The translations under genes were made by a program, and so were the position numbers. DNA of 22,648 nt, taken from contig CAYYZW010000292.1 in assembly GCA_964476375.1 (NCBI GenBank), positions 1-22,648 on the forward strand, given 5' to 3'. This document shows positions 14,894 through 22,648 of the stretch, one piece after another. The notes under the pieces are model-generated. The model did not search any database. It was not told the DNA's origin and saw only the letters and a list, made by a program, of their open reading frames with translations. This DNA is from SAT2750 sp964476375 (GTDB lineage Bacteria > Planctomycetota > Planctomycetia > Pirellulales > Pirellulaceae). Every line of letters starts with the position of its first letter. Position 1 is the first letter of the stretch.

Positions 14894-17353
14894 CTAGTGC
14901 CGCAGGAGGAACTCGTTGGCATTAAACAGGGCGTGCTGTAAATCACGAAGGGCCGCCGTTCGGTCCCCGGTCTCCCGCACATGCCGCAGGATAAGACGGT
15001 TTTCCTGCCTGGTGGGATAGCGGCTGAGGGTTCCCAGGTAAAGGTTCTCGACCACCTGCTGGGTTGATAGTTCTGCACCAAGCCAGCTGGAAAGACGGGA
15101 GTCCGGGGAGTCGATCTTGTCCAGGATACCCGGGTTGTTGAGCAGGTGAATGACCTGGTTGAGAGTAGGGTCGGTGTCACGTGCACAGTCACAGGCAACG
15201 TCACGAACCGGCCTGGTGAAGGCCTTGAGGAAGCGGTGTTCCACGTTTCCTTCAGCCAGGGAGACGGCCGTGGTGCCAAGGGGATATCCTTCAAACAGCT
15301 CGGGAATACTGGTTGCCATGCTGATGGCATCCAGGATCTGTTCGGCACTCAACAGGCGAATTCCGGGCGAGGTGAAGTACCGGGGCTGCTCGGCAGCCGC
15401 CGGGAGTTGCTCCGGTGCGTATTTGCTGCTGAGCTGGTAAGTACTCGAATTCAAGATCGTTCGGATGACCGGGCGGACACGGTACCCCTCGTCGATAAAC
15501 TGCTGGGCCAGCGCGTCGAGTAATTCAGGGTTCGAGGGGGGGTTGGAGTCGCGGAAATCATCCACCGGTTCGACGATCCCCTGTCCCACCAGGTGAAACC
15601 ATATCCGGTTCACCGTGGAACGGGCGAAAAAATAATTGTCTCTGGAGGTCAGCCAGCTGGCCAGTTCGATGCGGCGGTCGGTGGTCGATTCCAGGCTGGA
15701 TGTGCGGGTTCCGAAAGCGGCCGGCGGGACCGGGCCCTCGTGACCCGCCATGCTGACCTCGCCCTCGGTCGACAGGTAGACCACCTCGTCATCCAGGCCA
15801 AACCGCAGTCCCTTGAGCTTGACGCGTGCAAAGTGGGCCGAGAGCCGGTAGTAATCCTGCTGGCTGATCGAGTCATAGGGGTGGTTGTGGCACTTGGCAC
15901 ACTGGATGCGGACGCCCAGGAAGAGCTGGGAAAATGATTCCGCCGCGTCGTCGGGGGTGCGTGCAATGCGGTAGAAATTGGCCTCGGGATAGTGAATCGT
16001 GTTCCCGCGGCTTGTCAGGATCTGGCGGGCTACCTGGTCCAGTGGCTGGTCATCAGCAAAGATGCGTACCAGGTAACGAAGGAAGCTATGAACACCGCGG
16101 AGGGAGACGGCCTGGCGGTTGGCACGCATCACGTCGGCCCACTTGAGGGCCCAGAACTGGGAGTACTCCTCACGCTGGAGCAGGCTGTCGATCAGGTGGG
16201 CTCGCTTGTCCGGGGCGTCGGACTCGAGAAACGCACGGGCCTCGTCCGGGGTCGGAATGGCCCCGATCGAGTCGAGGTACACACGGCGGAGGAAGACCGC
16301 GTCACCTGCCAGCGGAGCCGGGTTGAGCTGGAGCCGCTGTTGACGGGAAAAGACGTGCTTGTCGATGAAATTCTTTTCCGGCGGAGCCTGGAAAGAAAAG
16401 TTGTCGGCCGAGCGGATATAGGTGAGGCGAGCTGTTTTGATAAGCCCCAGGTAGCGGACCAGGATGGCAGCCTCGGCGGTGTTGGAGAAAGAGACCTTGC
16501 CATCGGGGCTGACCATGGCCGCCGCATTATCGGCCGTGGTGAAAACAGCCAGGCCTGTCACATCCTGGACCGAGCCATCGGTGAAATGGGCCCGCACCAC
16601 GAGTTGCTGCTGGGGCGCACTGTCATGGAGCTGGCCGGAAGTTGGCAGGACCTCCAGTTCCGATAGCTGTCGCGGTGCACTGGAGACCGGGTGACCCGAC
16701 GCGATCCATCGATGCAGGACCTGGTATGCCTCCTCGGTCTTTCGAAGCTGCCGTCCTCCCTGGTGGGGAAGCCGGACGGTTGGCTTGAGCAGCAGCAGGC
16801 TATTTTCCGGTTCCATCGCATTCAGCCGGCGACCAAATTCAGCCCGCGTCAGCGAGGCGCGATCCACCTCCGGATCAAAGCCGCGGAGGCTGAGTAGGAA
16901 CCCTCCCTTTCCCTGGGGGGATCCGTGACAGGCTCCCTGGCTACAGCCACCCCGGCTGAGTGCCGCCACGACATCGGTCTGGAACTCGGGCGTGGAGGGG
17001 AACGACTGGTCCTGGACCTCCAGTGGAAGGGTCGCCTGTAGCTTTCCGACCGTTGCCGTGATGACCGCCTTGCCCGCCGTCATGCCCCGCACCGTGCCAT
17101 CGGAGTCGACCGTGGCAACGCCCTGGTTGCTGCTCTGGTAGAGAGCCGATGTTGTCAGGTCCGCACGAGCCTGGTCGGAGAACAGGCCACTGACCAGCAG
17201 TCGCTGTGATTGGCCGATCTGTAGTTTCACGCTTCCAGGCAGCAGCGTAATGGCCTCGGGTGCCAGACGTTCTCTTTCCGCGGCCTGGCTGGCAATTGCA
17301 AGCAGACCAAGCAGGGCGAGTGACAGAAGACGGCATGGGTGGGGTCTGTTCAC
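14894..17353 (-). CDS. Secreted Ig-like / DUF1549 / DUF1553 planctomycete cytochrome-like protein
   Basis: 819 residues with a signal peptide (1-24). A BIG2-like Ig domain (about 30-113) precedes a GGCSQGACHGSPQGKGGF segment, a CX4CH heme-type motif with C137, C142 and H143 that starts the planctomycete head domain. A second Ig-like region spans about 230-313. DUF1549 (about 329-510) holds CAKCHNHPYD, with C485, C488 and H489. DUF1553 (about 555-800) contains STVNRIWFHLVGQGIV and ends in NANEFLLRH. It is presumably extracytoplasmic; its activity is unknown. The start is GTG at 17353, which overlaps the upstream stop in GTGA; GAGGAAGG at 17370-17363 supports it. It sits in a coupled unit between the PPC protein and the acylase, in the PPC/DUF1549/DUF1501 gene set common in planctomycetes. 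Confidence 0.93.
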   Translation of the reverse strand: MNRPHPCRLLSLALLGLLAIASQAAERERLAPEAITLLPGSVKLQIGQSQRLLVSGLFSDQARADLTTSALYQSSNQGVATVDSDGTVRGMTAGKAVITATVGKLQATLPLEVQDQSFPSTPEFQTDVVAALSRGGCSQGACHGSPQGKGGFLLSLRGFDPEVDRASLTRAEFGRRLNAMEPENSLLLLKPTVRLPHQGGRQLRKTEEAYQVLHRWIASGHPVSSAPRQLSELEVLPTSGQLHDSAPQQQLVVRAHFTDGSVQDVTGLAVFTTADNAAAMVSPDGKVSFSNTAEAAILVRYLGLIKTARLTYIRSADNFSFQAPPEKNFIDKHVFSRQQRLQLNPAPLAGDAVFLRRVYLDSIGAIPTPDEARAFLESDAPDKRAHLIDSLLQREEYSQFWALKWADVMRANRQAVSLRGVHSFLRYLVRIFADDQPLDQVARQILTSRGNTIHYPEANFYRIARTPDDAAESFSQLFLGVRIQCAKCHNHPYDSISQQDYYRLSAHFARVKLKGLRFGLDDEVVYLSTEGEVSMAGHEGPVPPAAFGTRTSSLESTTDRRIELASWLTSRDNYFFARSTVNRIWFHLVGQGIVEPVDDFRDSNPPSNPELLDALAQQFIDEGYRVRPVIRTILNSSTYQLSSKYAPEQLPAAAEQPRYFTSPGIRLLSAEQILDAISMATSIPELFEGYPLGTTAVSLAEGNVEHRFLKAFTRPVRDVACDCARDTDPTLNQVIHLLNNPGILDKIDSPDSRLSSWLGAELSTQQVVENLYLGTLSRYPTRQENRLILRHVRETGDRTAALRDLQHALFNANEFLLRH

Positions 17354-19704
17354 TTTTTCTTCCCTTCCTCGGCGGCCTGGATCACGATCGTGATTGTACC
17401 CTTGGACTGTTCGTTGAACTTGGCAACGCGGGCAGATCCTTCCAGCGTGATGGCGTGGGTCCCTGGCTTGGCATCTGCCGAGACGGGAATCGTGATCTCG
17501 ACCATCGACTGCTCGGGGCTGATCTCGATGGACTCGGGGAAGGGGATTCCTTCCACCTGCTGGGCCGCCACTCGGATGGCACCGGCAAAGGGTGGCAGGC
17601 GGTTTGCCTGGATGCGGACGGTCAGCAGTTCCCCCGGTAACGCCTGGTAAGACTCTTCTGCGCCGGAGGGCCGAAAGGCCTCCTCGATTTTCATCTGCAG
17701 CGTGCGGGTCAGGTGAATCAGCCGGTTGTCCTGGCTCGCCGTTCCGGTAATCGTGACCCGCTGGGTGAGCAGGGCGGTGTTGACGCCGGACCGGAAAGAC
17801 CCGGTGACACCATCCTGGGCGCCAAGGACATCCGGGATGCTGGCGATCACCCGGGGTTCTCGAAGGTTATTCCATTCCAGTTCGCCCCCCCGGGCCTCGA
17901 AGGTGATTTTCTCGGTAAGGGGGGTGCTCGAGGTGACGTTGAACTGGAATCCGGTGGAAAGGTAGCGAGGCAAGATGACCAGGGGGCTGGCGATCTGGAA
18001 GTCAAAGGGAGAGGGAGGAGTTACCAGCACGGCAATCCGGTCGGTCAGGGACTGGGGCAGTCGTCGTTGGTCCTCTCGAAGTTCAAAGGGTTCACCGTGG
18101 GGCCCCCGGCCGGTGGGGACCCGGTCGATCAAGGGCTGGCTGGAAGCGATGGCCGAGAGCTGGAGCTGGTCACTGACCGTGCTGGTGCCAATGACCTGGA
18201 GGGAGTAGAGACCGGCTGGAACATCCGTGCTGACATGGAGCTGGCCGACAAAAGCGCTGACCCCCCCGGGCACCTCGTCGATGGCCAGGGTCATTCCTGC
18301 CGGGGCGCCCCGCAGCGAAAGCTGAACGGGTGTATTAAAGCGTGCCCGGCTGATTGCCAGGGGAAGCGGTTGCCATGTTCCCTGGGGTACCGCCATGCGG
18401 CCGACCTCCGAACGGATCTGCAGGGTTGGCGAAAGCTCGTTGATTTCAACGCGGTAGGCATATGCAGGGCCGCCATGCTGCACAACGTCATAAACCGCCA
18501 GCAGGTAAGAGCCATCCTCCGGTGCAGTGAAATCAAAACGGGCATCGTCAAAGCCGACGTCGTCAACGCGTTTAAGCAGCGTGTGGCTGGCGTCGTAGAG
18601 CGAGAGTTCCACGTCCGCCGGTGAGCCGAGCGTGCGGGTTTCGGCTTGCAGGCTTATGTTCGCCCCCTTCTTGAGCTCGAAGGAGTACCAGTCCCAGTCG
18701 TTCTCCTTGCCCAGCAGGCCACTGATGTTGCCCGGGACGGTGACCATCGTGGCATCCTGTTTCTCATCGTTTGGCTCCTTTTCCAGCTCGTTAGGGAGTG
18801 ATGAGACGGTCAGTGGCAACCAGGTCGAGGCATTATCGCCTTCCCGGCGGAAGTCAAAGAAGAAAGTACCCTGCCGGGTTCCTGGAAGCTGGAGCGTGCT
18901 GGTGGTATTGGCCAGCTGGGGAAACAGGAGCGTGACATCCTTGCCGGTGGGGAGGGTGGAGGGGATCGCCACCCGGGCTACCGGGAACCGTCCAATTCGC
19001 AGCATGTAGGGCCAGTGGTGCGATCCCTGGTAACGGGCATCGTGGAGTCGAACCGTGTAACGTCCTGCTTTCTTGAAATGAAACTGGAAGCGGGAATCAA
19101 AGAACAGCCCAATATCATTGTCCCGGTCGGTTACGAATTGCTGTTTCTCGTCCAGGATCGTGATCACCGGGTCAAACCCCTTGCCGAGGCGACTCCCGAC
19201 AATCTCAAAGGAAAGTAACTCGTCTGCTTTGACATCAAAAGAGAAATGGTCCAGGTCCGAAGGCCGGCAGATACCTGCCAGGGAGCAGGGAAGTTCAATG
19301 GCCTGGGAGTCAGCGAAGCGGTTGTTCTCCAGGCCCTCTTTTTTGATTTCTGTTTCGGTCGTGCTGGGTAGATCATCGATGGCAAACAAGTGGGCATTGC
19401 TGAGTCCATCGTCCGTTGCCAGTCGCAACCCGTAAAGACCGAGCGGCGCGTCGGTGGCCACCTGGAGCTCTGCATGCACGACACCCTGCTTGTCGACAAG
19501 AATCCGTGTCATGGAGACCAGTTCCGTCGGGAGCGTTGTCCACACGCTGTGGGCGGTTTCGAGTTTTTCGCCGACCAGCTCCACCCGCGTGGTTGTACCA
19601 CGTTGGACCGAGGGGGGAAAAACATGTTCGATGAATGCCTGGCCGTAAACTGTTCCCTGAACGAGGGATAGGATGAGGGCGGCTGCCAGGATACGGAATC
19701 GCAT
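17350..19704 (-). CDS. Large secreted protein with two PPC-like domains
   Basis: 784 residues with a signal peptide (1-21, RFRILAAALILSLVQG). An IPT/TIG-like domain follows (about 24-110, with IEHVFPPSVQRGTTTRVEL), then two pre-peptidase C-terminal (PPC)-like beta domains at about 128-240 (DLDHFSFDVKADELLSF) and 308-424 (EKEPNDEKQDA, DWDWYSFELKKG). The rest (about 430-784) is beta-rich and Ig-like, ending in a lysine tail EEGKKK. No catalytic domain is seen, so it is probably an adhesive or carbohydrate-binding surface protein. ATG 19704 is preferred to the in-frame TTG at 19731: it begins a standard signal peptide and has GAGG at 19719-19716. Its stop overlaps the GTG of the cytochrome-like gene. 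It is divergent from the DUF1501 gene. Confidence 0.9.
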   Translation of the reverse strand: MRFRILAAALILSLVQGTVYGQAFIEHVFPPSVQRGTTTRVELVGEKLETAHSVWTTLPTELVSMTRILVDKQGVVHAELQVATDAPLGLYGLRLATDDGLSNAHLFAIDDLPSTTETEIKKEGLENNRFADSQAIELPCSLAGICRPSDLDHFSFDVKADELLSFEIVGSRLGKGFDPVITILDEKQQFVTDRDNDIGLFFDSRFQFHFKKAGRYTVRLHDARYQGSHHWPYMLRIGRFPVARVAIPSTLPTGKDVTLLFPQLANTTSTLQLPGTRQGTFFFDFRREGDNASTWLPLTVSSLPNELEKEPNDEKQDATMVTVPGNISGLLGKENDWDWYSFELKKGANISLQAETRTLGSPADVELSLYDASHTLLKRVDDVGFDDARFDFTAPEDGSYLLAVYDVVQHGGPAYAYRVEINELSPTLQIRSEVGRMAVPQGTWQPLPLAISRARFNTPVQLSLRGAPAGMTLAIDEVPGGVSAFVGQLHVSTDVPAGLYSLQVIGTSTVSDQLQLSAIASSQPLIDRVPTGRGPHGEPFELREDQRRLPQSLTDRIAVLVTPPSPFDFQIASPLVILPRYLSTGFQFNVTSSTPLTEKITFEARGGELEWNNLREPRVIASIPDVLGAQDGVTGSFRSGVNTALLTQRVTITGTASQDNRLIHLTRTLQMKIEEAFRPSGAEESYQALPGELLTVRIQANRLPPFAGAIRVAAQQVEGIPFPESIEISPEQSMVEITIPVSADAKPGTHAITLEGSARVAKFNEQSKGTITIVIQAAEEGKKK

Positions 19705-19778
19705 GGTCTTTGGAACCTCGTCACCAGGCAAAAAAAATGAACCGCTGACTCACGGTAAACCGATTACCAGCATAACAC

Positions 19779-19810
19779 AATTGCGGTTGTCAAAGGATCA
19801 AGAAATTGCG
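19779..19810. repeat. Direct repeat of AATTGCG in the divergent spacer
   Basis: AATTGCG occurs at 19779-19785 and 19804-19810, 25 bases apart, in the 174-base spacer between the PPC and DUF1501 genes. The second copy overlaps the candidate -35 box of the DUF1501 promoter. It could be a regulator site, but seven bases is short and chance is possible. Confidence 0.25.
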
Positions 19811-19835
19811 ATTCAGAACCACATTCGCATATGAT
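19806..19835 (+). promoter_or_regulatory. Candidate sigma70-type promoter for the DUF1501 gene
   Basis: TTGCGA (19806-19811), an 18-base spacer and TATGAT (19830-19835) lie 43 bases before the ATG in an unusually AT-rich stretch. Each box matches the consensus at four or five of six positions. No experimental support; planctomycete promoters are poorly defined. Confidence 0.35.
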
Positions 19836-19878
19836 ATAAAGAGACCATGAAACCGGCTTGGAAATAGGAGAAACCAGT

Positions 19879-21282
19879 ATGTTGCGCCTGATCGGTCCTG
19901 CTGCTTTTCGCGATGAGCCAATCCATCGACGGGAGATGCTTCGTGTTGGCGGCCTGGGGATGACCGGCCTTGGTCTTGCCGGGCTGATGGACCACACCGG
20001 TCGTGCGGATGAGCAGGCAGGGGTTTCGCGGCCAGCGAGTTTCGGCAAGGCAAAGAACTGTATTGTCCTGTTCCAGTCCGGGGGGGCGGCCCACCTCGAC
20101 ACCTATGATCCCAAGCCGGATGCTCCGGACGATGTGCGGGGTGAGTTCGGGACGATCCAGACGTCGATTCCAGGGGTACGGGTGAGTGAACACATGTCCC
20201 TGACGGCCAGCCTGCTTGACCGGGGTGCCCTGATCCGTTCAATGACACACGAGTCGCCGGGCCACGCCGATGGCGGCTACATCATGTACACCGGTTACAA
20301 GTACGAGGGCACCGGTGCCCAGGCCAACTTCATGAACCGTGAGGACCATCCTCACCTGGGAGCGGCGATGGCCAAGGTCTCCCCGGGACCCGGTCCGATG
20401 GTTCCCTTCGTGATGGTGCCCCGCTGGCTGGATGCTGGCAGCGGTCGCCGTGCGGGCCAGTGGGGTGGCCGGCTGGGAAGCAAGTACGATCCACTGCAGA
20501 CGCGGGGCAACCCGAACGATGATGATTTCAAGCTGGAACACCTGCCGTTGATTGCCAACCGCGAGACGGGCATCCTGCGACGGCGGAAACGATTGCTGGA
20601 CCAGGTCAATGGCCAGGTGGAGTACCTCAACCAGACCGGCGTGGCGCGAACGCTCTCGGCCAGCCAGCAGCGGGCCCTGGACGTGATGGGCTCGGAGGCG
20701 ATACGGCGGGCGGTGGACCTCTCTTCGGAAAAAGACAATGTTCGCGAGGCGTATGGCCGGAACCTGTTTGGCCAGTCCGTCCTCCTGGGCCGGCGTCTGC
20801 TGGAAGCAGGCTCACGACTTGTCCAGTGTACCTGGCTGCGCAAGCAGGGAGAGAAAGGCTATGCCTGGGATAGTCACTGGGACAACTTCGAGTCGCTGCG
20901 GGATGATCTGATTCCTCCCTTCGAGAAGGTCTTGCATGCCCTGATCACCGACCTGGAAGAGACCGGCCAGCTGGAGGAAACACTGGTTGTGGTGGCCGGG
21001 GAAATCGGTCGCACCCCCAAGGTGACGCTCAATACCCAGGGCCGGGAACACTGGTCCAACTGTTTCTCGGTGATGCTCTTCGGTGGCGGGATCAAGGGCG
21101 GCCAGGTCTACGGGGCCTCGGACCCGATTGGCGCCTACCCGGCCGACAAGCCGGTCTCCCCGGCAGATCTCTCCGCGACCATCTATCACTGCCTGGGGGT
21201 CGATCCACATACCGAGATGCTCGACCAGAACGACCGCCCGATGCGGATGAGCGAGGGCAAGGTCATCGAGGCGCTGGTCTAG
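19879..21282 (+). CDS. DUF1501 protein with Tat-type signal
   Basis: 467 residues. DUF1501 belongs to the alkaline phosphatase/sulfatase-like fold and is commonly encoded beside DUF1549/DUF1553 genes in planctomycetes; its activity is unknown. A twin-arginine signal is visible: HRREMLRVGGLG with R17 and R18, then a hydrophobic stretch to about residue 39, so it is probably exported folded. Family hallmarks are FQSGGAAHLDTYDPKPDAP, SPGHADGG, WDSHWDNF, GEIGRTP, GREHW and a C-terminal HCLGVDP; the His and Asp residues in these would be the metal ligands. ATG 19879 is chosen because AGGAG at 19866-19870 lies eight bases upstream; an in-frame TTG at 19858 lacks this. It is divergent from the PPC/cytochrome/acylase unit and probably functions with it. 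Confidence 0.94.
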   Translation: MLRLIGPAAFRDEPIHRREMLRVGGLGMTGLGLAGLMDHTGRADEQAGVSRPASFGKAKNCIVLFQSGGAAHLDTYDPKPDAPDDVRGEFGTIQTSIPGVRVSEHMSLTASLLDRGALIRSMTHESPGHADGGYIMYTGYKYEGTGAQANFMNREDHPHLGAAMAKVSPGPGPMVPFVMVPRWLDAGSGRRAGQWGGRLGSKYDPLQTRGNPNDDDFKLEHLPLIANRETGILRRRKRLLDQVNGQVEYLNQTGVARTLSASQQRALDVMGSEAIRRAVDLSSEKDNVREAYGRNLFGQSVLLGRRLLEAGSRLVQCTWLRKQGEKGYAWDSHWDNFESLRDDLIPPFEKVLHALITDLEETGQLEETLVVVAGEIGRTPKVTLNTQGREHWSNCFSVMLFGGGIKGGQVYGASDPIGAYPADKPVSPADLSATIYHCLGVDPHTEMLDQNDRPMRMSEGKVIEALV

Positions 21283-21303
21283 TCCGTCCGGGACAAGACT
21301 AGA
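21278..21303. terminator. Hairpin between two convergent genes, possible bidirectional terminator
   Basis: TCTAGTC (21278-21284) and GACTAGA (21297-21303) are perfect 7-base inverted arms, and GTC/GAC inside the loop can extend pairing. The stop TAG of the DUF1501 gene lies in the left arm and the stop of the opposing membrane-protein gene in the right arm. No T-run follows on either strand, so intrinsic termination is uncertain. Confidence 0.35.
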
Positions 21304-22648
21304 TGTAGCCCAGTTTCTGCAGGCTCGAGACCACGGCGATAAACAGGAAAAACAACCCCGCCAGGAAAAGTCCCAGGCGTATCAGCACGTGGGGACGCAG
21401 CTTGGGTGGCAAAAGGAACGAGTTGACAGCCAGCGTATGCCAGCAACTGAAGCCAAGGGCAAAGTTGTAGATCGTGGTGGCGATGGTCAATAACTTATCC
21501 GGCTTGGCCAGCGAGAGCATTGTCATGCCGAACATGGCATAGACGGCCAGCACGCCAAAGTAGACATAGCGGATTGCCTTGGGGTCGAGCGTGCGCAGCT
21601 TGCCACTGCTGGTCCAGAAGACATCGACCCAGCGGCGCACGATTCCGTCGGCCGAGGTGGACATGCTGGGGGCAAGTACAAGGAAACCACAGAAGACGGT
21701 CAGGAACCAGAACAGCGCCGCCGCGCTGCCGCGTTTACTGACCAACGCATCGCGTTGATTCCTGAGGCGGGTTGTCTCCTCGGGATCCTGCGTGAGCTTG
21801 AGTTCGTTGGAGGTGTTCTCGATTCCCTTTTCGTTTTCCTCGTCTCCAAAGTGGCTGGCAACGCCGTCCGCCGTCATCACTGCCGCGGTCCAGTCGTCCT
21901 GGGTTTCGAAACCGCGCGGGAGGTATTCCACCGAGAGCATGCTTGGCAGGGCCAGGCCAAAGAAACAGGCAGGCAGCCAGACAAACAGCTGGTCGCGACG
22001 GACATGGTTGTACCAGCGTTTCCATCGCGGCATGGCTTCCTCGGTGGGGTCAAAGACCGTGCCGACATGGGAGAGTTGCAGTTCGACACCACCCACCACG
22101 CTGGGAATCGCTCCCACGTGGTGCCCCATTCCCCAGCCCTCGTCACGGGTGTAGTTGCTGATCGGGGCATTGGAGAGTCCACCCGATCCGGAGATCGCGA
22201 CCAGTGCGGAGAGGAAGGCGATCAGGGACCAGTCGATCCTGGGGAAAGGCCGGCCGCTAAAAATCGCGGAGAAGATGTTGTCGACGTTGTCCCCGTCCCG
22301 GGTAAAGTCACCATCGATGTCCAGGTAGGGTTCTCCATCACGGTTGTAGAGGATGCCGACGGGGGCCTGCCTGTCAGCCAGCGTGACATGGGTGTCAGGA
22401 CGCCCGTCCTCGTTAATGTCGAGTCGCCAGAGAAAGCTTCCGCCCAGGGAAAGTTCTCCGCGGTCAATTTTTTGTTTCTCCTGCGGAGTGAGGAAGTTCC
22501 CATCGGGATCGGCACGCCGCCACGAATCCCAGTCGGGCAATCTCCCTTTTCGGACGATGGCTGCCACCAGGATTGGATCTGGGGTGCCATCGTTGTTCAC
22601 ATCGATCGGGTTTGCCAGGTCGGCAAGTGTCGTGACCTTGAGGGGAAC
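21299..22648 (-). CDS. Nramp-like membrane protein with acidic DxNxDG-type loops, N-terminus beyond right edge
   Basis: 449 residues are visible; the frame is open to the right edge (VPLKVTTLADLANPIDV), so a GTG at 22600 is not the start. Six hydrophobic segments follow, including IDWSLIAFLSALVAISG, VWLPACFFGLALPSM, FWFLTVFCGFLVLAP and YFGVLAVYAMFGMTML. Between the missing N-terminal helices and the first of these lies an acidic stretch (about residues 16-123) with calcium-loop-like motifs DVNNDGTPD, DPDGNFLT, DINEDGRPD and DIDGDFTRDGDNVD. The GLSNAPISNYTRDEGWGMG and LPSMLSVEYLPRG segments and overall topology suggest a planctomycete branch of the Nramp-like transporters, but the diagnostic TM1 is off the window. 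The substrate is unknown. A second acidic/helical loop (about 248-290) lies between membrane segments. Confidence 0.78.
   Translation of the reverse strand, partial: VPLKVTTLADLANPIDVNNDGTPDPILVAAIVRKGRLPDWDSWRRADPDGNFLTPQEKQKIDRGELSLGGSFLWRLDINEDGRPDTHVTLADRQAPVGILYNRDGEPYLDIDGDFTRDGDNVDNIFSAIFSGRPFPRIDWSLIAFLSALVAISGSGGLSNAPISNYTRDEGWGMGHHVGAIPSVVGGVELQLSHVGTVFDPTEEAMPRWKRWYNHVRRDQLFVWLPACFFGLALPSMLSVEYLPRGFETQDDWTAAVMTADGVASHFGDEENEKGIENTSNELKLTQDPEETTRLRNQRDALVSKRGSAAALFWFLTVFCGFLVLAPSMSTSADGIVRRWVDVFWTSSGKLRTLDPKAIRYVYFGVLAVYAMFGMTMLSLAKPDKLLTIATTIYNFALGFSCWHTLAVNSFLLPPKLRPHVLIRLGLFLAGLFFLFIAVVSSLQKLGYI

Noticed and set aside
17713..18624. 303-residue plus-strand open frame opposite the PPC gene
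   Set aside because: Same reasoning: antisense shadow of a gene with signal peptide and recognisable domains.
19788..19793. Perfect minus-strand TTGACA as -35 box for the PPC gene
   Set aside because: The nearest -10-like boxes are 13 bases away (TATGCT) or too far or too weak, so no promoter could be called.
22600..22648. GTG at 22600 as the true start of the right-edge membrane protein
   Set aside because: The frame is open upstream to the edge with plausible coding, and the acidic motif DVNNDG would be cut in half.

Overview
The window is about 22.6 kb of GC-rich, densely coded DNA. It almost certainly comes from a planctomycete (Planctomycetota); the order cannot be fixed from the sequence alone. 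The grounds are a set of families typical of that phylum: two secreted cytochrome-like DUF1549/DUF1553 proteins, a PVC-type dehydrogenase-like propeller/HEAT/heme protein, a Tat-exported DUF1501 protein, a secreted PQQ-like propeller protein, and a large PPC-domain surface protein. No tRNA, rRNA, CRISPR array, insertion sequence or phage gene was seen. There is no gene-free stretch longer than about 175 bases.

Layout. A planctomycete cytochrome C/PSD1 gene runs leftward off the left edge (1-2036). Divergent from it, a two-gene unit on the plus strand holds an Nramp-like membrane protein (2180-3670) and an enolase-superfamily enzyme (3693-4772). It meets, tail to tail, a four-gene minus-strand unit that reads, in transcription order: PfkB-type kinase (10024-9080), PVC propeller/heme protein (9075-6058), unknown lipoprotein (6061-5366) and MsrA (5338-4769). 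Divergent from the kinase are a class I aldolase-like TIM-barrel gene and a secreted propeller gene (10159-12503, plus). These converge on a second coupled minus-strand unit: PPC surface protein (19704-17350), Ig/DUF1549/DUF1553 cytochrome-like protein (17353-14894) and a penicillin-acylase-family hydrolase (14887-12500). Divergent from that unit is a DUF1501 gene (19879-21282). It converges on a second Nramp-like membrane protein carrying acidic DxNxDG-type loops, which runs off the right edge (21299-22648).

How the genes may work together (inference). The kinase, aldolase-like protein, enolase-superfamily enzyme and Nramp-like membrane protein look like parts of sugar or sugar-acid catabolism, with uptake through a transporter that has lost the Nramp metal-site motifs. 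The secreted heme and propeller proteins would act at the cell envelope. The PPC, cytochrome-like and DUF1501 genes form a recurrent planctomycete envelope module of unknown role, here with an acylase appended.

The most noteworthy signals are: the transporter/enolase pairing; the second Nramp-like protein with calcium-loop-like inserts; a perfect 7+1+7 palindrome over the ribosome binding site of the kinase unit; the acylase with an HTH-like head and no signal peptide; and two convergent gene pairs whose stop codons are the two strands of one palindromic tetranucleotide.
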